Source: Kingdonia uniflora (Eukaryota; Streptophyta; Magnoliopsida; Ranunculales; Circaeasteraceae). From it: a DNA stretch of 64,000 bases. The stretch spans positions 496,001 to 560,000 of the forward strand of contig JACGCM010001110.1 of assembly GCA_014058105.1 (NCBI GenBank). Reading direction: 5' to 3'. Under the pieces are notes generated by a model. The model ran no database searches. It was not told the DNA's origin and was given only the letters and a program-made list of their open reading frames with translations. A program made the position numbers and the translations under genes. This document shows, in pieces, positions 33,927 to 44,045 of this stretch. Every line of letters begins with the position of its first letter. The first letter of the stretch is position 1.

Positions 33927-35800
33927 TCGAAGTTTTTCAAGGTTTCAATTTGAGCAATCCCGAGTGGCATGAATGGTTAACAGACTGGACACTCAAGGAT
34001 CCATTGGGGCCAACCACATTATGCTTCGTTTAGGATCAAACCCACGGATAAAAATACCCGGGGGCGACCTTCGAAGTCTAGTGAACTTCTTGCCTCGATT
34101 CATTACCAACCTGCAGTTTCCAGCTTTCTCCAATTTACATATCAAATACACCAGCAAGTTCATTGGAGTACACAAATATAGCAGTACACATCAAATTGTT
34201 CAAATCCAAACAATTCACAACATACATTACCACACATAATAGTTTATTACAAACAACAAATGCCCACCAAGTTTTTTTTTTCTCTCAAAATCAAACAATT
34301 CACACAGGGTTACCTGCATTCTTTACGGACACAGCTACATTTTCTCCACCAAAGTTCTCTTCAGCATTATCGCCCCCAGCACCTTCGCCCACGGGATCCA
34401 CTCCAGCATCTTTACCCACGGGATCCACTTCAATCCCCTCCGTGTTTGCAACACCTTCTACAGTGGGCTCCTCCGTTAACGGATAGAGTTTGAGGCTGGA
34501 TCATATAAGTCCTCGGATGCTTTAATACATTATTGGTAGGATCAGTAAATCATCAAAATTCAAAGTCATATTTCTATTCGGACAAACAAGACAACTTACT
34601 CTTCGACTATCAACTTACTTATTTTAAATAGCCTATTCTTCAGCCCAAACTCCTCCTCCCCTGGGCACTCTCATACCTCCCCTTCACTATCACCAAGTCT
34701 TTATCCCACCCACGTCTAGTTGAGCACAAGTGGAACAGCCATGGTTTACCCGAATGACACTGGATGTGATACGTACTTACCTTCTTATCCGCCTTCTTCG
34801 AATGGAACGATACTATGTCGAACCATTCAATAGTAAACATCCCCTCGCGCCTCAGCTCTACATTCATACCTTTAATCACTTGCTTCATCTCATAAAAGTT
34901 GCCATTCATCTCGCATAGAGCCATATCCCAGAAGTTCAGCACTCGCTTCACTAGCCTTCGAAGAGGCAGTTGCATCCCTAAATGAATCTACCCCCTAAAC
35001 ACCATAATTCCCTCCTGAGGCGAATCCATAAACAAATACTCAGCCTTCAAAGGTGCCAGAATAATTCCCCTCTTTGTCAACCCATGTTTCGCCAAAAATT
35101 GATCCAACCTCGCCTTTCCCTGAGGTGAGACTGGCCCCACATATGTTTGCCCCTCATCTGTATCTTCACTACTATCACTCTCCTCCTTTTCCCCTTTGTC
35201 CCTCTCATCCCCCAAAGGTTTGATCCCACCTTCCTCACCCCTTTCCTTGCCTTCATCCTCCTTCTCGTCACTCTCTCTGACTATATGTGCCCTATGTCGG
35301 CTCCTCTTTGATGCACCCGCATCTGGCTCTACAATAGCCAATAGTGCATCTGTGGTAATTTCCAACTCTTCAGCGTCACTGCTCACCTCCCCTCGACCAA
35401 ATATACTCAGCTCGTTTACTTCGCCCTCATCCTCATCCTTATCTACTAGCCTCATCCTTAAAGCTTAATGGGTACGTGGTATACCCTGCAAAAGAGAAGA
35501 ATTGACATTAGCTCGATATATTTGAGTATCAAGGTTTGGTTTCATATTGTAATATTACTTGCCCTCACTCATCGGCCGACCCACGACTGAATATTCGATT
35601 ACTACCTCCTCGACTCTCCAAACTCATACAACTTTGCCAGATTTCCTAGCCTTGTCTATTTACGCTCTACCCAAGTTACCTCATTACCTGCATTTCAGCA
35701 ACTACTTATTCCCTCCTACCAACAAAGGTCAAAAAATATATAGAAAAAAAGAAGGAGAAGAAAATCGACAAGAGAACAGTTATCTTTATCAGGCCAAATG
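33927..35800. other. Inverted block of E4 (repeat copy plus antisense gene)
   Basis: The reverse complement of 33927-34110 matches the 227 bp repeat at 35823-36050. The coding block beyond it runs on the minus strand with its N-terminus next to 35460, the opposite of what the orientation of E4 requires. Inverting the block would restore the standard Tat order integrase, repeats, antisense gene. The left edge (33926/33927) coincides with the truncated end of the E7 LTR. 35460-35800 holds no recognised coding. Confidence 0.6.
34300..35455 (-). pseudogene. Antisense gene of E4: acidic N-terminus, PF04195-like domain, acidic tail
   Basis: 35455-34988: MRLVDKDEDEGEVNELSIFG, an acidic linker, then SPQGKARLDQFLAKHGLTKR, RGIILAPLKAEYLFMDSPQE and GIMVFRG. 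After one stop the domain continues at 34975-34640 (MQLPLRRLVKRVLNFWDMAL, GNFYEMKQVIKGMNVELRRE). A probable intron follows. A last exon near 34486-34300 encodes VDPVGKDAGVDPVGEGAG and ends in a stop at 34300-34302. It fits the putative gypsy-type transposon family (GxxxP..R.VL......Q...N.W pattern). No coiled coil is visible, unlike E2 and E3. Confidence 0.6.
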
Positions 35801-35809
35801 CCTCCCCGA

Positions 35810-36180
35810 GTGTCCGGTCATTTGACCATTCATGCCACTTGGGAGTGCTCTAATTGAAACCTTGAAAATATTCAAGGTTGATCCTAAGTATCAATCAGGT
35901 CGAAGGGTTGACATGATACTTAGGTTTGACTAACTCAAGAAGTTCACTGAATTTCGAAGGTCGCCCCTGGGTATTTTTATCCTCGGGTTTGAACCTAAAT
36001 GAAGCATAATATGGTCGGCCCCAATGTATCCTCGAGTGTTTGGTCTGTTGACCATTCATGCCACTCGGGAGTGCTCGAATTGAAACCTTGAAAAACTTCA
36101 AGGTCGCCCCCAAGTATCAGTCGGGTTAAAGGGTTGACATCATAGTTAGGTTTGACTAACTCAGGAAGTTTACTAGAAGT
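35810..36180. repeat. E4 tandem repeats, ~227 bp period
   Basis: TTGACCATTCATGCCACT occurs at about 35823 and 36050, each followed by TTGAAACCTTGAAAA, then TCAAGGT and GGTTGACAT. Between them lies AGGTCGCCCCTGGGTATTTTTATCC. The array sits downstream of integrase, as in E1 and E2. A third, inverted copy is at 33927-34110. Confidence 0.75.
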
Positions 36181-36269
36181 ATGAGATCAAACTCAGAGGA
36201 AAAAAATGTTTATTGATTATATATTATGGTTACATCAGCTGTGAGGATTTGTGACCGTGTCTTTTTGTA

Positions 36270-36882
36270 GATTACTAGTTGTATTGTGTTCCAAGGATTG
36301 GGTAGGGGCTCCTCAGCTTCTGTCAATAGGTAATACGAGCCCTTGTTGGTTTTATCGTATACGACATAATGTCTTTCCCAGGATTCGGCTAACTTGCCGG
36401 CATTACGAGGCGGTGAAGTGGGTGTGACTCATCGAAGTACCAAATCTCCAAGAGGGTGTAACTTTCTTGTCCTACGACCTCTGGAGAGAGATCTGATAAT
36501 GTCTGAGGTTAGCTATGACTCGGTCTCTGGTTTTATTGATCCATAACATATTGCATCCAAGTTTAAACTCATTATCTTCATCGGGAAGGTCAGAGTCGCG
36601 TGTTGGCATCTCGAATTGTGTGGGCAACACATCTTCGGTACCAAAGGCAAGGAGGAAAGAAGTACAACCCGTCGCCTTTCTTGGTGTGGTACGGTAGGTC
36701 CAGAGTACATGTTACAATTCTTGGACCCACCGGCCCTTCTTCTCGTCGACGCATTTTTTAAGAACATCGACTATAGTTTTATAGATTGCTTCGACCTGAC
36801 CATTTTCCTGTGGGTAATAAGGGGTAGAGGAGGAGAGAATAATGTTGTACTTTTTGAGGAAATTGTAGACTTTATTACCAAC
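36270..36882 (-). pseudogene. E4 integrase C-terminal half, interrupted by E5
   Basis: Minus-strand reading from 36882: GNKVYNFLKKYNIILSSSTP, YYPQENGQVEAIYKTIVDVL (catalytic Glu), RWVQEL, WTYRTTPRKATGCTSFLLAF, then DEDNEFKLGCNML and a decayed C-terminus to about 36270. Upstream of GNKVYN the frame is cut by the E5 LTR at 36883, so the first two catalytic Asp are not here. Confidence 0.8.
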
Positions 36883-37503
36883 TATAGGGACCTATCCCTC
36901 GATCTCACCTAAAGTCGAGCTGTTACCAGTTTGAATTACCTCCATCTCAGACTCACGCATTTTTAATATAACTTCCTCAGTCAACATTCTAACCTACCCC
37001 ACGAACTAGTTAAAAGCATGGGCCGAACTTAAACCAAAAAATCTTATCCAGTCAAAGACACCTGCCTCTTATGAACTCATCAATTACTCAGTCAACCGCC
37101 ACTAACCACATTGTTCGGAAAACGTGCTCCAGCATGATGAAGGGCTGCGGAGAAGGCCTATATTAAGAAAAAGTTCTAGAAGAGACAGAGATTCAGAAAA
37201 TTACACAAGAGATCATTAAGAAACTACTTATTCTAGATTCTCAGCAACATTTAAACTTCTTAGTTACAAGGTTCAAGTATTTCTATATCTAAAGATCACT
37301 TGTAATAAGATATCCGCCTCAAGCAGTAAAGATACTTTTACAAAAATTCTCCACTCGAGGTCGTAGTTTTTTACCTATTCAGAGGTTTTCTATGCTAAAA
37401 ACACTTGTGTCATTTCTTACTTTCCAATAGAATATTTTTGCAGGTTCATTGTTGTGATAGCAAATTCCAAGCCATTTCGAGCTTACAGAATTTGGCCATT
37501 ACA
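36883..37503 (+). repeat. E5 5' LTR (621 bp)
   Basis: It starts TATAGGGACCTATCCC (sister E3 starts TGTAGGGACCTGTCCC) and ends GGCCATTACA. It contains CACTTGTAATAAGATAT, GAGGTCGTAGTTTTTTACC and TATTCAGAGGTTTTC, shared with the 8942-9521 and 43365-43918 LTRs. It is followed by TTTGGAGCCGTCTATGGG, the primer-site region. Confidence 0.85.
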
Positions 37504-37575
37504 TTTGGAGCCGTCTATGGGAAAGATTACATTTCCACGATATCCTAATGAATTCTTTCACTACAACTTTCAATC

Positions 37576-38930
37576 ATGGTCACTTCCAGACGACCAGCTA
37601 CAGGAACCCAACTCGATGTTTTAATGAAGCTGAGGTAACTTACAGAGTTACGGGCGAATCTCAATGTCGAAATAGATAATGTGCCGAGATCGAACTTCAG
37701 TTAATTAAGGATCGGGAGCTCTGTGAGAAAGAGCTCGACACAAAATGACAAGCTCGTTTGACAGCGCACAAACGACATGAAGATCAGATGATAACAATAC
37801 AGACTGCCCTAGAGGCTCTGCAAAATACCCAGCAGGCTCCTCCAACCAGAGGTCACGGTCAATTGCCAGAGACCTCCCGTGTTTTTGCAAGGGAAAGATT
37901 GGGACCTCGAGGAGTCGCCAGTAAAGCTATTTCTAGGAATCTACTGCACGAACCACAGCCCTCTATACATTTGGGGTGGTGAAGTTCAGTCTGAAGTCAG
38001 TCGAGGTCACCAAATTTCCGTCCGTTAGGAGGATGAACAGCGGCCTTAACATCAAGTTCTAGTACGAGACCGCCTAAGTGAAGGTACGGGCACTCATTAT
38101 CCATAGCCTGCTCATCCACCGATTCAACCAACACGTCATTAGGTCACAAAAGGGCATATAGACCAACGAATTAAGAAACTGATCGAAGCACAAGTTCTGG
38201 TTACTACCGGCGACATCACAAAATTACAAGGAATTCTGATTTCCAAAGATCTATTCGATATGGAAATACCAAAAGGTTTCCATACTCCAAAAATTCGTAA
38301 ATACAAAGGTACTGACCCGAAGAAGCACATTCAACAGTACCGTGATTCATTGGGGTTATACTTCAATCTCAACCACATCCTCTGCCGTCTGTTCGCCACA
38401 AGTCTACAGGAGGAACCACTCTGATGGTTTCACTCTCTCCCTAAGGACTCCATATATACATTCGACCAGCTGCAGAAATAGTTCATCATGACATATACTC
38501 ACAATAGGGACAAAGAAGAAAATTTGTATTCTTATTAGTCTTAAACAGTCACACAAAGAGAAGCTCGAGAATTTTGTGAAGAAATTTTTAGAGCTCGCGC
38601 ATTAAGTGGATAACCCCGATCAGAAAACAGTTGTTACTGCTTTCACCAACGCGCTCCAGCTCGACTGCAAGGCCAAAGAACCGTCTTCCTCAACAAACTT
38701 GTAACCTTGGAGGATATGATCACCAAGGTCAACAGTTATGTCGACCTGGAGAGGATGATGTCTGAGTGACAAAAATCTACTATATCCGTCCTCTCCACCA
38801 AAAGGCCCATCTACAGATCAAACCACTGAACCAAAGGAGGAACAAGGAGATCTGAAGCGCACCAAGGGCAATACTGGCTACCCTCGGAAAGGTGGTCTAC
38901 TGAACAATCCCATCCTCCCAAAGATGAACA
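37576..38930 (+). pseudogene. E5 gag, broken
   Basis: The ATG at 37576 gives MVTSRRPATGTQLDVLMKLR and then a stop. A charged helix follows at 37758 (HKRHEDQMITIQTALEALQN). The gag core from about 38155 reads IKKLIEAQVLVTTGDITKLQ, EIPKGFHTPKIRKYKGTDPK, NHILCRLFATSLQEEPL, stop, WFHSLPKDSIYTFDQLQ. The tail near 38700 reads LEDMITKVNSYVDLERM. It is close to the gag of E1 (HILCRLFNISL, EEPLRWFH). Several stops. Confidence 0.8.
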
Positions 38931-38984
38931 TCCGAATCTCTACATTTTTTCCACTGCTTTTGAAGGATAAGTTCTACCACGTCT

Positions 38985-39595
38985 CTCAACCACTGGAACC
39001 AATCGATAGTCGACCATATTGCCTGTACGGGAAATGGATGTGAGAGGTATCACAATTGATGAAGGATATAACTTCTGGTCGAGGGCGTTAGCTAGATCCG
39101 GGTAAGAGGATGGGTAACTTTTGCTGATAAGTAAACGACTCGTTTGCGCTTGCTTTGGGTATGACCACTGTCAATGTTATTAACTTCAATAAGGTGAAGT
39201 GGAAAAATGTATACCTAAGCTGGGTCAGTATTTGGAGTGGGTTGGGGCTTGAGGTACGACCCGTCGAGATAGTCGGGGAGGTACGACCAGCTTTAAGAAT
39301 CATTTTCAGCGATCGCTATAGAGCATAACACTTGTTTGTAGGGTGGCAGTTTCATTTGAAGTTTTAGCAGTAGGGCTCACCCTTTCGGACCTCGATAGGG
39401 AAAGAGGTGCGCCATATAGAATTGGCCTAGATGAGTGTGAGAAAGATACTGATGAGAGTAGTGAGTTTGGGAAGAACGGGCATGGGATGTTTTTTGTGGG
39501 GTTCGGAAGATTAATCATCGAAGTGGGGGAATTTGCAGTTGTCAGTTTCTTAAGAAACGGGACCTACCATGGGTATATTTGATGGTTAAGGTTTG
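38985..39595. other. Unassigned retroelement-derived sequence
   Basis: This lies between the E5 gag and the E4 gag. A short plus-strand frame (39343-39582) and minus-strand frames (39303-39088, 39518-39306) are open, but I recognise no motif in them. By position it should contain the E4 gag end and the distal junction of E5; I could not place that junction. Confidence 0.5.
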
Positions 39596-39599
39596 CTGG

Positions 39600-40937
39600 G
39601 GTTGATGGTTGAGGCGTGTCCCTGGCGATTAGATTCGCGGAGACGCTAAAAGCCAATGTACCTGCTAACCTTAGATAACATCTCCTTGAAGGTTTGTGGA
39701 TTTTGAAGCACGATGTACTCCTTAACGCGGCTAAGGTCTGGCAAGGTGTTGAAGTAGGTGAGGACAACGTTCGCGCAGTCAAGGTTTTCGACCTTATGTG
39801 ATTCATCGAGGAAACACTTTGTGAAGTTTTCCAATGTTTCAGTGGGTGATTTGTGAAAGTTGAAAAGGGCATCTACCCAGACCTCCCGATCTTAATTGAA
39901 GGTGAACTGGGAGATGAAAAGATTTGACAGTTGTTCGAAACTTCGAATGGAGCCATTAGGGAGGCTGTGGTACCATTTGAGATGGTTGTCAGTGAGACTG
40001 GTGGGAAACATACGACACAAGATGTGGTCGGCTGTGGAGTACATGCTTAAAGTATTTTGGAACTCGAGGACATGAGATTGTGGGTCGGTATTGTAGTATT
40101 TGCAAGTTTTTGGGGTATGAAAATATGGTGGTACCTCGACAACGAAGAGCTTCGGGCAAATAGGGTTATTTAACCGACTCCATGAGTTCGGGGTAGGGCT
40201 CACGCTGATGCGATTGGCGGCATAAATTTTTTGGTCAAGTTCTTACTGTGTGAGGTAAACGGGTCAAGGAGGAAAATACTGGGATCAAGGGTGGTAAGGC
40301 CGCGGGTTAGGGGTGTGTTCGGCGCTGCGTTCTCCGAGGCGCTCCCGAGCAGGGCGTCGTGTGGGGTGTCGATAAGTTTGAAGGGTAGAATCGGATGAAT
40401 CCAGACGCCAAGATGGATCGAGCTGGTGGGGGCACCCTTGGCACCAAGGTAGATCGGAGGGACCTCGATATGGGGGTGGGGTCTCAGTCTAGTGCGGGCT
40501 GAGACGCGAGATGGAGTGGGTACCCGAGATCACATAGGAGCATCTTGGGTTTAAACCTGTTGAAGTTCTCGAACTGTATGGCACAGTTCGTCTGGGGCAT
40601 GATGTTGGCGATCGTTATCGTCTAAACGACGTTGCCGAGATCGCATAGGAGCGGGTACCCGAGATCGCATATAAGAGTCTTGGGTTTGAGCCTGTTGAAG
40701 TTCTCAAACTGTATGGCGCAGTTCGTCTAGGGCACGATGTTGACGATCGTTATCGTCTAAATGGCATTGTCGTTTAACCTCGAGTTCTTGCCTACGGTCT
40801 TCGCGCTCAATGCGCAACTGGCTAGTATGGCACTCCTCTACTTGAGCGAATTGTTGGCTAATAAGGGCGTGTTGGGTGGTTATGCCGTCAGCGGAATGGC
40901 CAACGATGGTAGAGGTGGAACGGAGGGTGGGGGCCAT
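39600..40937 (-). pseudogene. E4 gag, broken
   Basis: The start is at 40937 (MAPTLRSTSTIVGHSADGIT), 50-70 bp inside the LTR, followed by a charged helical stretch (HTSQLRIEREDRRQELEVK). The core is at 40203-39892 (VEVPPYFHTPKTCKYYNTDP, FQNTLSMYSTADHILCRMFP, DNHLKWYHSLPNGSIRSFEQ). The later part is at 39834-39646 (ENFTKCFLDESHKVENLDCA, KEMLSKVSRYIGF). This is Retrotrans_gag, more distant from the gag of E1 and E5. The ~40205-40690 part is not open in a single frame and contains a near-duplicate GATCGCAT-rich repeat. Confidence 0.8.
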
Positions 40938-40989
40938 TGAGTATGGTTATAAGATGAAAGGAAAAGAGGATTAGAAAAGGTAGGTATAG

Positions 40990-41005
40990 CACAGACGGCA
41001 CCAAA
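40990..41005 (-). other. E4 primer-binding site
   Basis: Minus strand TTTGGTGCCGTCTGTG immediately follows the LTR end. TGG plus a GCCGTCTGTGG-type sequence is the usual primer site context of plant Tat elements. E5 has the sister version TTTGGAGCCGTCTATGGG at 37504-37521. Confidence 0.75.
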
Positions 41006-41668
41006 TGTGAGGAGAAACTTAGCTCTTACACCTTTAAGGTTATCCTAGGCTATGGGTTTCGGCAAATAGATAAGACTATAAACAACTAGTTTAATGTGCT
41101 ATCATACTTGCGTGGAGTTCATGAATAGGGTTGTCCATGACCTTTAGCGAGGCTTTGAATGGAATATGGTATATATATCGAGTTAAGAGAAGGTTACAAG
41201 GTAGTCGAAGGTAATCTTGAAGAGTATTTTAGGTTGAGTTTTTCCAACCCCTCCATAGTGTCCCCCTCTTCTATTAATAGGGGATAAAAAAGGGGTGAGT
41301 CACCATGTGAGGTCAGATTACATGTTTACCCCTTGGGGCAGCTGTCCTGTACGATAAGTCAATTCTGACAATGTAGCTGTCTGGCGGCTTATTTCCACTG
41401 ATCTGTCTGGTGAGCTGGCTATCAGGTGTATCTGCCTTCGACCATGTATTACTATGGTCAAAGTCATTCTAAAATTAATGTTACCTCGTCTTTGGTTTTG
41501 GCTTCGACTAACTTTGATGACGCTTTCTAATGCTCGAGTGTTCAATTAATCTCGGAAGGCTTCGTGGGACTTGTTGTTAGTCTTGCTGGGCTTCGAGTCT
41601 CTAGGTAGGCTTCGATGTAGCCTTCGAGTATTTGACTGTTACTGGAAGGCTGCGAGTAGGCTACTACA
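41006..41668 (-). repeat. E4 5' LTR (663 bp)
   Basis: Partner of 24067-24772. Its inner side (lower coordinates) is followed by a primer-binding site and gag, which makes it the 5' LTR in minus orientation. Outside it is AGTAC (41669-41673) and then the interrupted module ii ORF of E3. Confidence 0.85.
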
Positions 41669-41967
41669 AGTACATTCCCAACAATCCTCTCATCTTCCTC
41701 AACTATTTCATCCAGAGCAATTTCCTTCACCGCATTTTTTTGAGCTTCAGGATCAACGATTAATTCACAGAATACCTCACACCAAAAGTAACGACAAACC
41801 ACATTCTCCCTCGCCCTTGAAGTCAAACCATCAAACTGTATCACAGATTCAGGTAAAGTGGCATCATAATCTAGCCGCCCGAATATCCTTTCACGAACTT
41901 CAGCAACCTTTATCATTAAAGGCCCTTCAGACGCATGTCGAGCTCTCTGAGAATGAGTCCTCACCAT
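41669..41967 (-). pseudogene. Antisense gene of E3, module ii, cut by E4
   Basis: The ATG at 41967 gives MVRTHSQRARHASEGP, KVAEVRERIFGRLDYDATLP, LTSRARENVVCRYFW and an acidic end EIVEEDERIVGN reaching the E4 junction at 41669. Beyond 41668 the frame runs on into the E4 LTR, which is not original. It matches E2 11008-11301 residue by residue in the RIF..L.Y.A.LP and C.Y blocks. Confidence 0.65.
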
Positions 41968-42829
41968 ATTTCTTCATTTCCAACTAGCATTTCCATCTTT
42001 ATTTATAAATACAGATTACGATAACATACAATCCCCCCCCCCTCTCTCCCATTTAGCATATAGGATGATATGTATGAAATAACCCTTATCCCTAAATTCC
42101 ACACCCTAAAATCAAGTTAACAATTTATTTGATTCCATCTTCTCAGAGCGAGCTCCAAATATATGAGATATTCGACCTTATGTTTTTTGAACTAATCTCA
42201 AACTCACATACTATAAGGTGATATAATACAACTCGATCAAATAGATTTCTTTTAGTGCGATACAATTAACTGTCTTGTACATTCAACATATTTATCTCGC
42301 ATTATCCATCATACACAGACCGATATATCGTAATTTCAATTTACCATACTAATTTATAGCTTGATATATCAACAAAGAATTTCTACAAAAAAAATAAAAA
42401 TTGTTTTTCATTAGCTCGAAAATTCCTTACAGAATACTTTACGTAACACAAAATTTTTAAAAAAATCTTGCAGATCGATCTACAGGTTACAATATATAGT
42501 AGTTATCAACAAGGTTTCCACTTCGAGCACCAGAGCTTCTCCCCCATGAAACACTTCTGCTATAAAACAAAGATTGCTGTAACAGACATAAACATACTTC
42601 CAATCCGATAGATAGAAACATATTTCCAATTTGAAACCACCACTACCGTCTCTTTCTCCGTAACCTCCACACCACCTTAGAAAGGCAGAGAAAGAAGAAT
42701 AGATCAACAACTCCTGCAAAACCCACTCACTGGTAGGATAGCGGCAGTATTTCCTGGGACATACACTGGCTTCCTCATCCGCCTTATTAACGACATTCTC
42801 AACAAGAAGACGAAGACATACCCAGCGCT

Positions 42830-43043
42830 ACTCGCCTAACAAAATCAATTGATAGAACTGCCACATCTGATAATAGTCATTCCCAGTCTCTACTGCTTCT
42901 TCATCCGTCATCCCATGATATGTTGGACGAACAGGTATGGGAATGGCAAATCCAAAGGTTGGTTCCCAAAATACCGAAACTGGAGATTTAATACTTCAAC
43001 AAGAACCCTAACTTCGTATACTTGGCGTCTAGTAGTCACCATT
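42830..43043 (-). pseudogene. Antisense gene of E3, module i
   Basis: Minus-strand ATG near 43043: MVTTRRQVYEVRVLVEVLNL, QFRYFGNQPLDLP. After a one-base shift it continues VPIPVRPTYHGMTDEEAVE, DYYQMWQFYQL. It aligns with E2 9818-10021. The region 42000-42830 between modules i and ii carries a minus-strand frame (42719-42480) that I do not recognise. Confidence 0.55.
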
Positions 43044-43350
43044 GTCAATACAAGAAGACCTCAAAGAAAGTTTCCATAGACAGAGTACTTTTACAAGGAT
43101 AACTGATGATACCGTGTCATCAATATTTATAGAAGATAAACATTCAATGCAAGGAAGAAGTTCCAAGACAGTCATCATTCCAAACAATACTTCCTGGGAA
43201 ACCAAACAGCCAAATACATCAATCATCTCACAAGCAATCAATACCAAATCCAGTCTCCAATACAAATGTTACAATTTCCAAACCTTTCCCAATTCCAACA
43301 CACATACATTCAACGAACGTTTCTCAACGAAAGTCACATGTGCCTTCAGT

Positions 43351-43918
43351 TGCGATGGGTCAATTGTAGGGACCTGTCCCATGACCTATGCCAAACTTGA
43401 ACTACCTTAATAACAGACTCACGTATTATACACGTGACATACACAATCAGCAATAACACTTGGACCACGAACTGATAAAAAACGTGGATCGAGCACTACA
43501 GAAAATAGAACAAGTTAAAGATACCAATCTCCCACGAACTAGCAATTACAAACCCAACTCCATGCCACTTGACCTTATTTTCAGGAGAACGTGCTTATGT
43601 ACGATAACGAACTGAGAGTAAGGTCTATAAAAATGATAAGTTTCAAAGAAGAAAGAGAGAAAAATTAGACACTTCAAGACCAAGATTTTCTAGCTCAAGA
43701 GAGCACAAAACTTGTAATCAAAACATTAGCCTCAAGCAATAAAAGTTACAGTTACTAAATCCTCAAGCCGAGGTCATGGGTTTTACCTATTCAAAGGTTT
43801 CCACGCTAATCACCTGTGTCATTTCTATATTGAGTTATACTAATTCTTGACACATGTATATTTGGTGTAAGAGCTAATTTCGAGTTATTTCGAGCTACTA
43901 CGAAATTATGCCATTACA
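43351..43918 (+). repeat. E3 polypurine tract and 3' LTR
   Basis: TGCGATGGGTCAAT (43351-43364) corresponds to the polypurine tract of E2 and precedes TGTAGGGACCTGTCCC at 43365. The LTR ends ATGCCATTACA at 43918 (554 bp). It is homologous to the LTRs at 8942-9521 and 36883-37503. It is the right edge of the retrotransposon nest. Confidence 0.8.
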
Positions 43919-44045
43919 AGTAACAAGGGCTAACTAATTGCACGGGCAACATAGCAATTTGATTAGCACTTCTGTCAGTTTCTCGAAACACATGCATCAA
44001 GGTAGCATGATAAATAGCTCGACCAATCTTCTTATGTATCCTTCC
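43919..44045 (-). pseudogene. RNase H fragment of a non-LTR retrotransposon type
   Basis: Minus strand reads GRIHKKIGRAIYHATLMHVF, then RETDRSANQIAMLP. H-V-[FY]-R-E-x-N/D-R-x-A-[ND] is the C-terminal RNase H motif found after plant LINE reverse transcriptases and in stand-alone 'RNase H type-1' relics. It is truncated at the E3 LTR edge, so E3 probably inserted into it. Confidence 0.6.

Larger units (their letters stand above)
36883..38930 (+). mobile_element. E5: 5' part of a Tat element inserted in E4 integrase
   Basis: A complete LTR (36883-37503) is followed by a primer site and gag, all on the plus strand. Its LTR belongs to the same family as those of E1/E2 and E3. It interrupts the E4 integrase (…GNKVYN) at 36882/36883. 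Pol and the 3' LTR are absent, so the element was truncated after insertion, apparently near 38930-39000. Confidence 0.75.
24067..41668 (-). mobile_element. E4: Tat-like element inserted in E3, itself carrying E5 and E7
   Basis: The LTRs are 24067-24772 and 41006-41668, both TG...CA. The flanking pentamers are AGTAT (24062-24066) and AGTAC (41669-41673), a 4/5 match. In minus order: 5' LTR, primer site, gag (40937-39600), integrase (36882-36270), ~227 bp repeats, a rearranged antisense-gene block, then the 3' LTR. E7 is inserted 5 bp from the 3' LTR and E5 is inserted inside integrase. Protease, RT and RNases H are gone or unreadable. It interrupts module ii of E3's antisense gene. Confidence 0.75.
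18146..43918 (+). mobile_element. E3: 5'-truncated Tat element, head-to-head with E2, split by E4
   Basis: Plus-strand order: aRNH (from about 18180), integrase (to about 19600), short tandem array (19600-19935), antisense gene on the minus strand (20000-24066, interrupted by E4 at 24067-41668, resuming 41669-43043), polypurine tract (43351-43364) and 3' LTR (43365-43918). It mirrors E2, but its 5' end includes ~430 bp more (the aRNH). The split antisense gene and the matching 5 bp flanks show that E4 inserted here later. Confidence 0.8.

Noticed and set aside
39343..39582. 79-residue plus-strand ORF between E5 and E4
   Set aside because: No recognisable motif, no homologous copy in the window, and it sits in degraded retroelement sequence.
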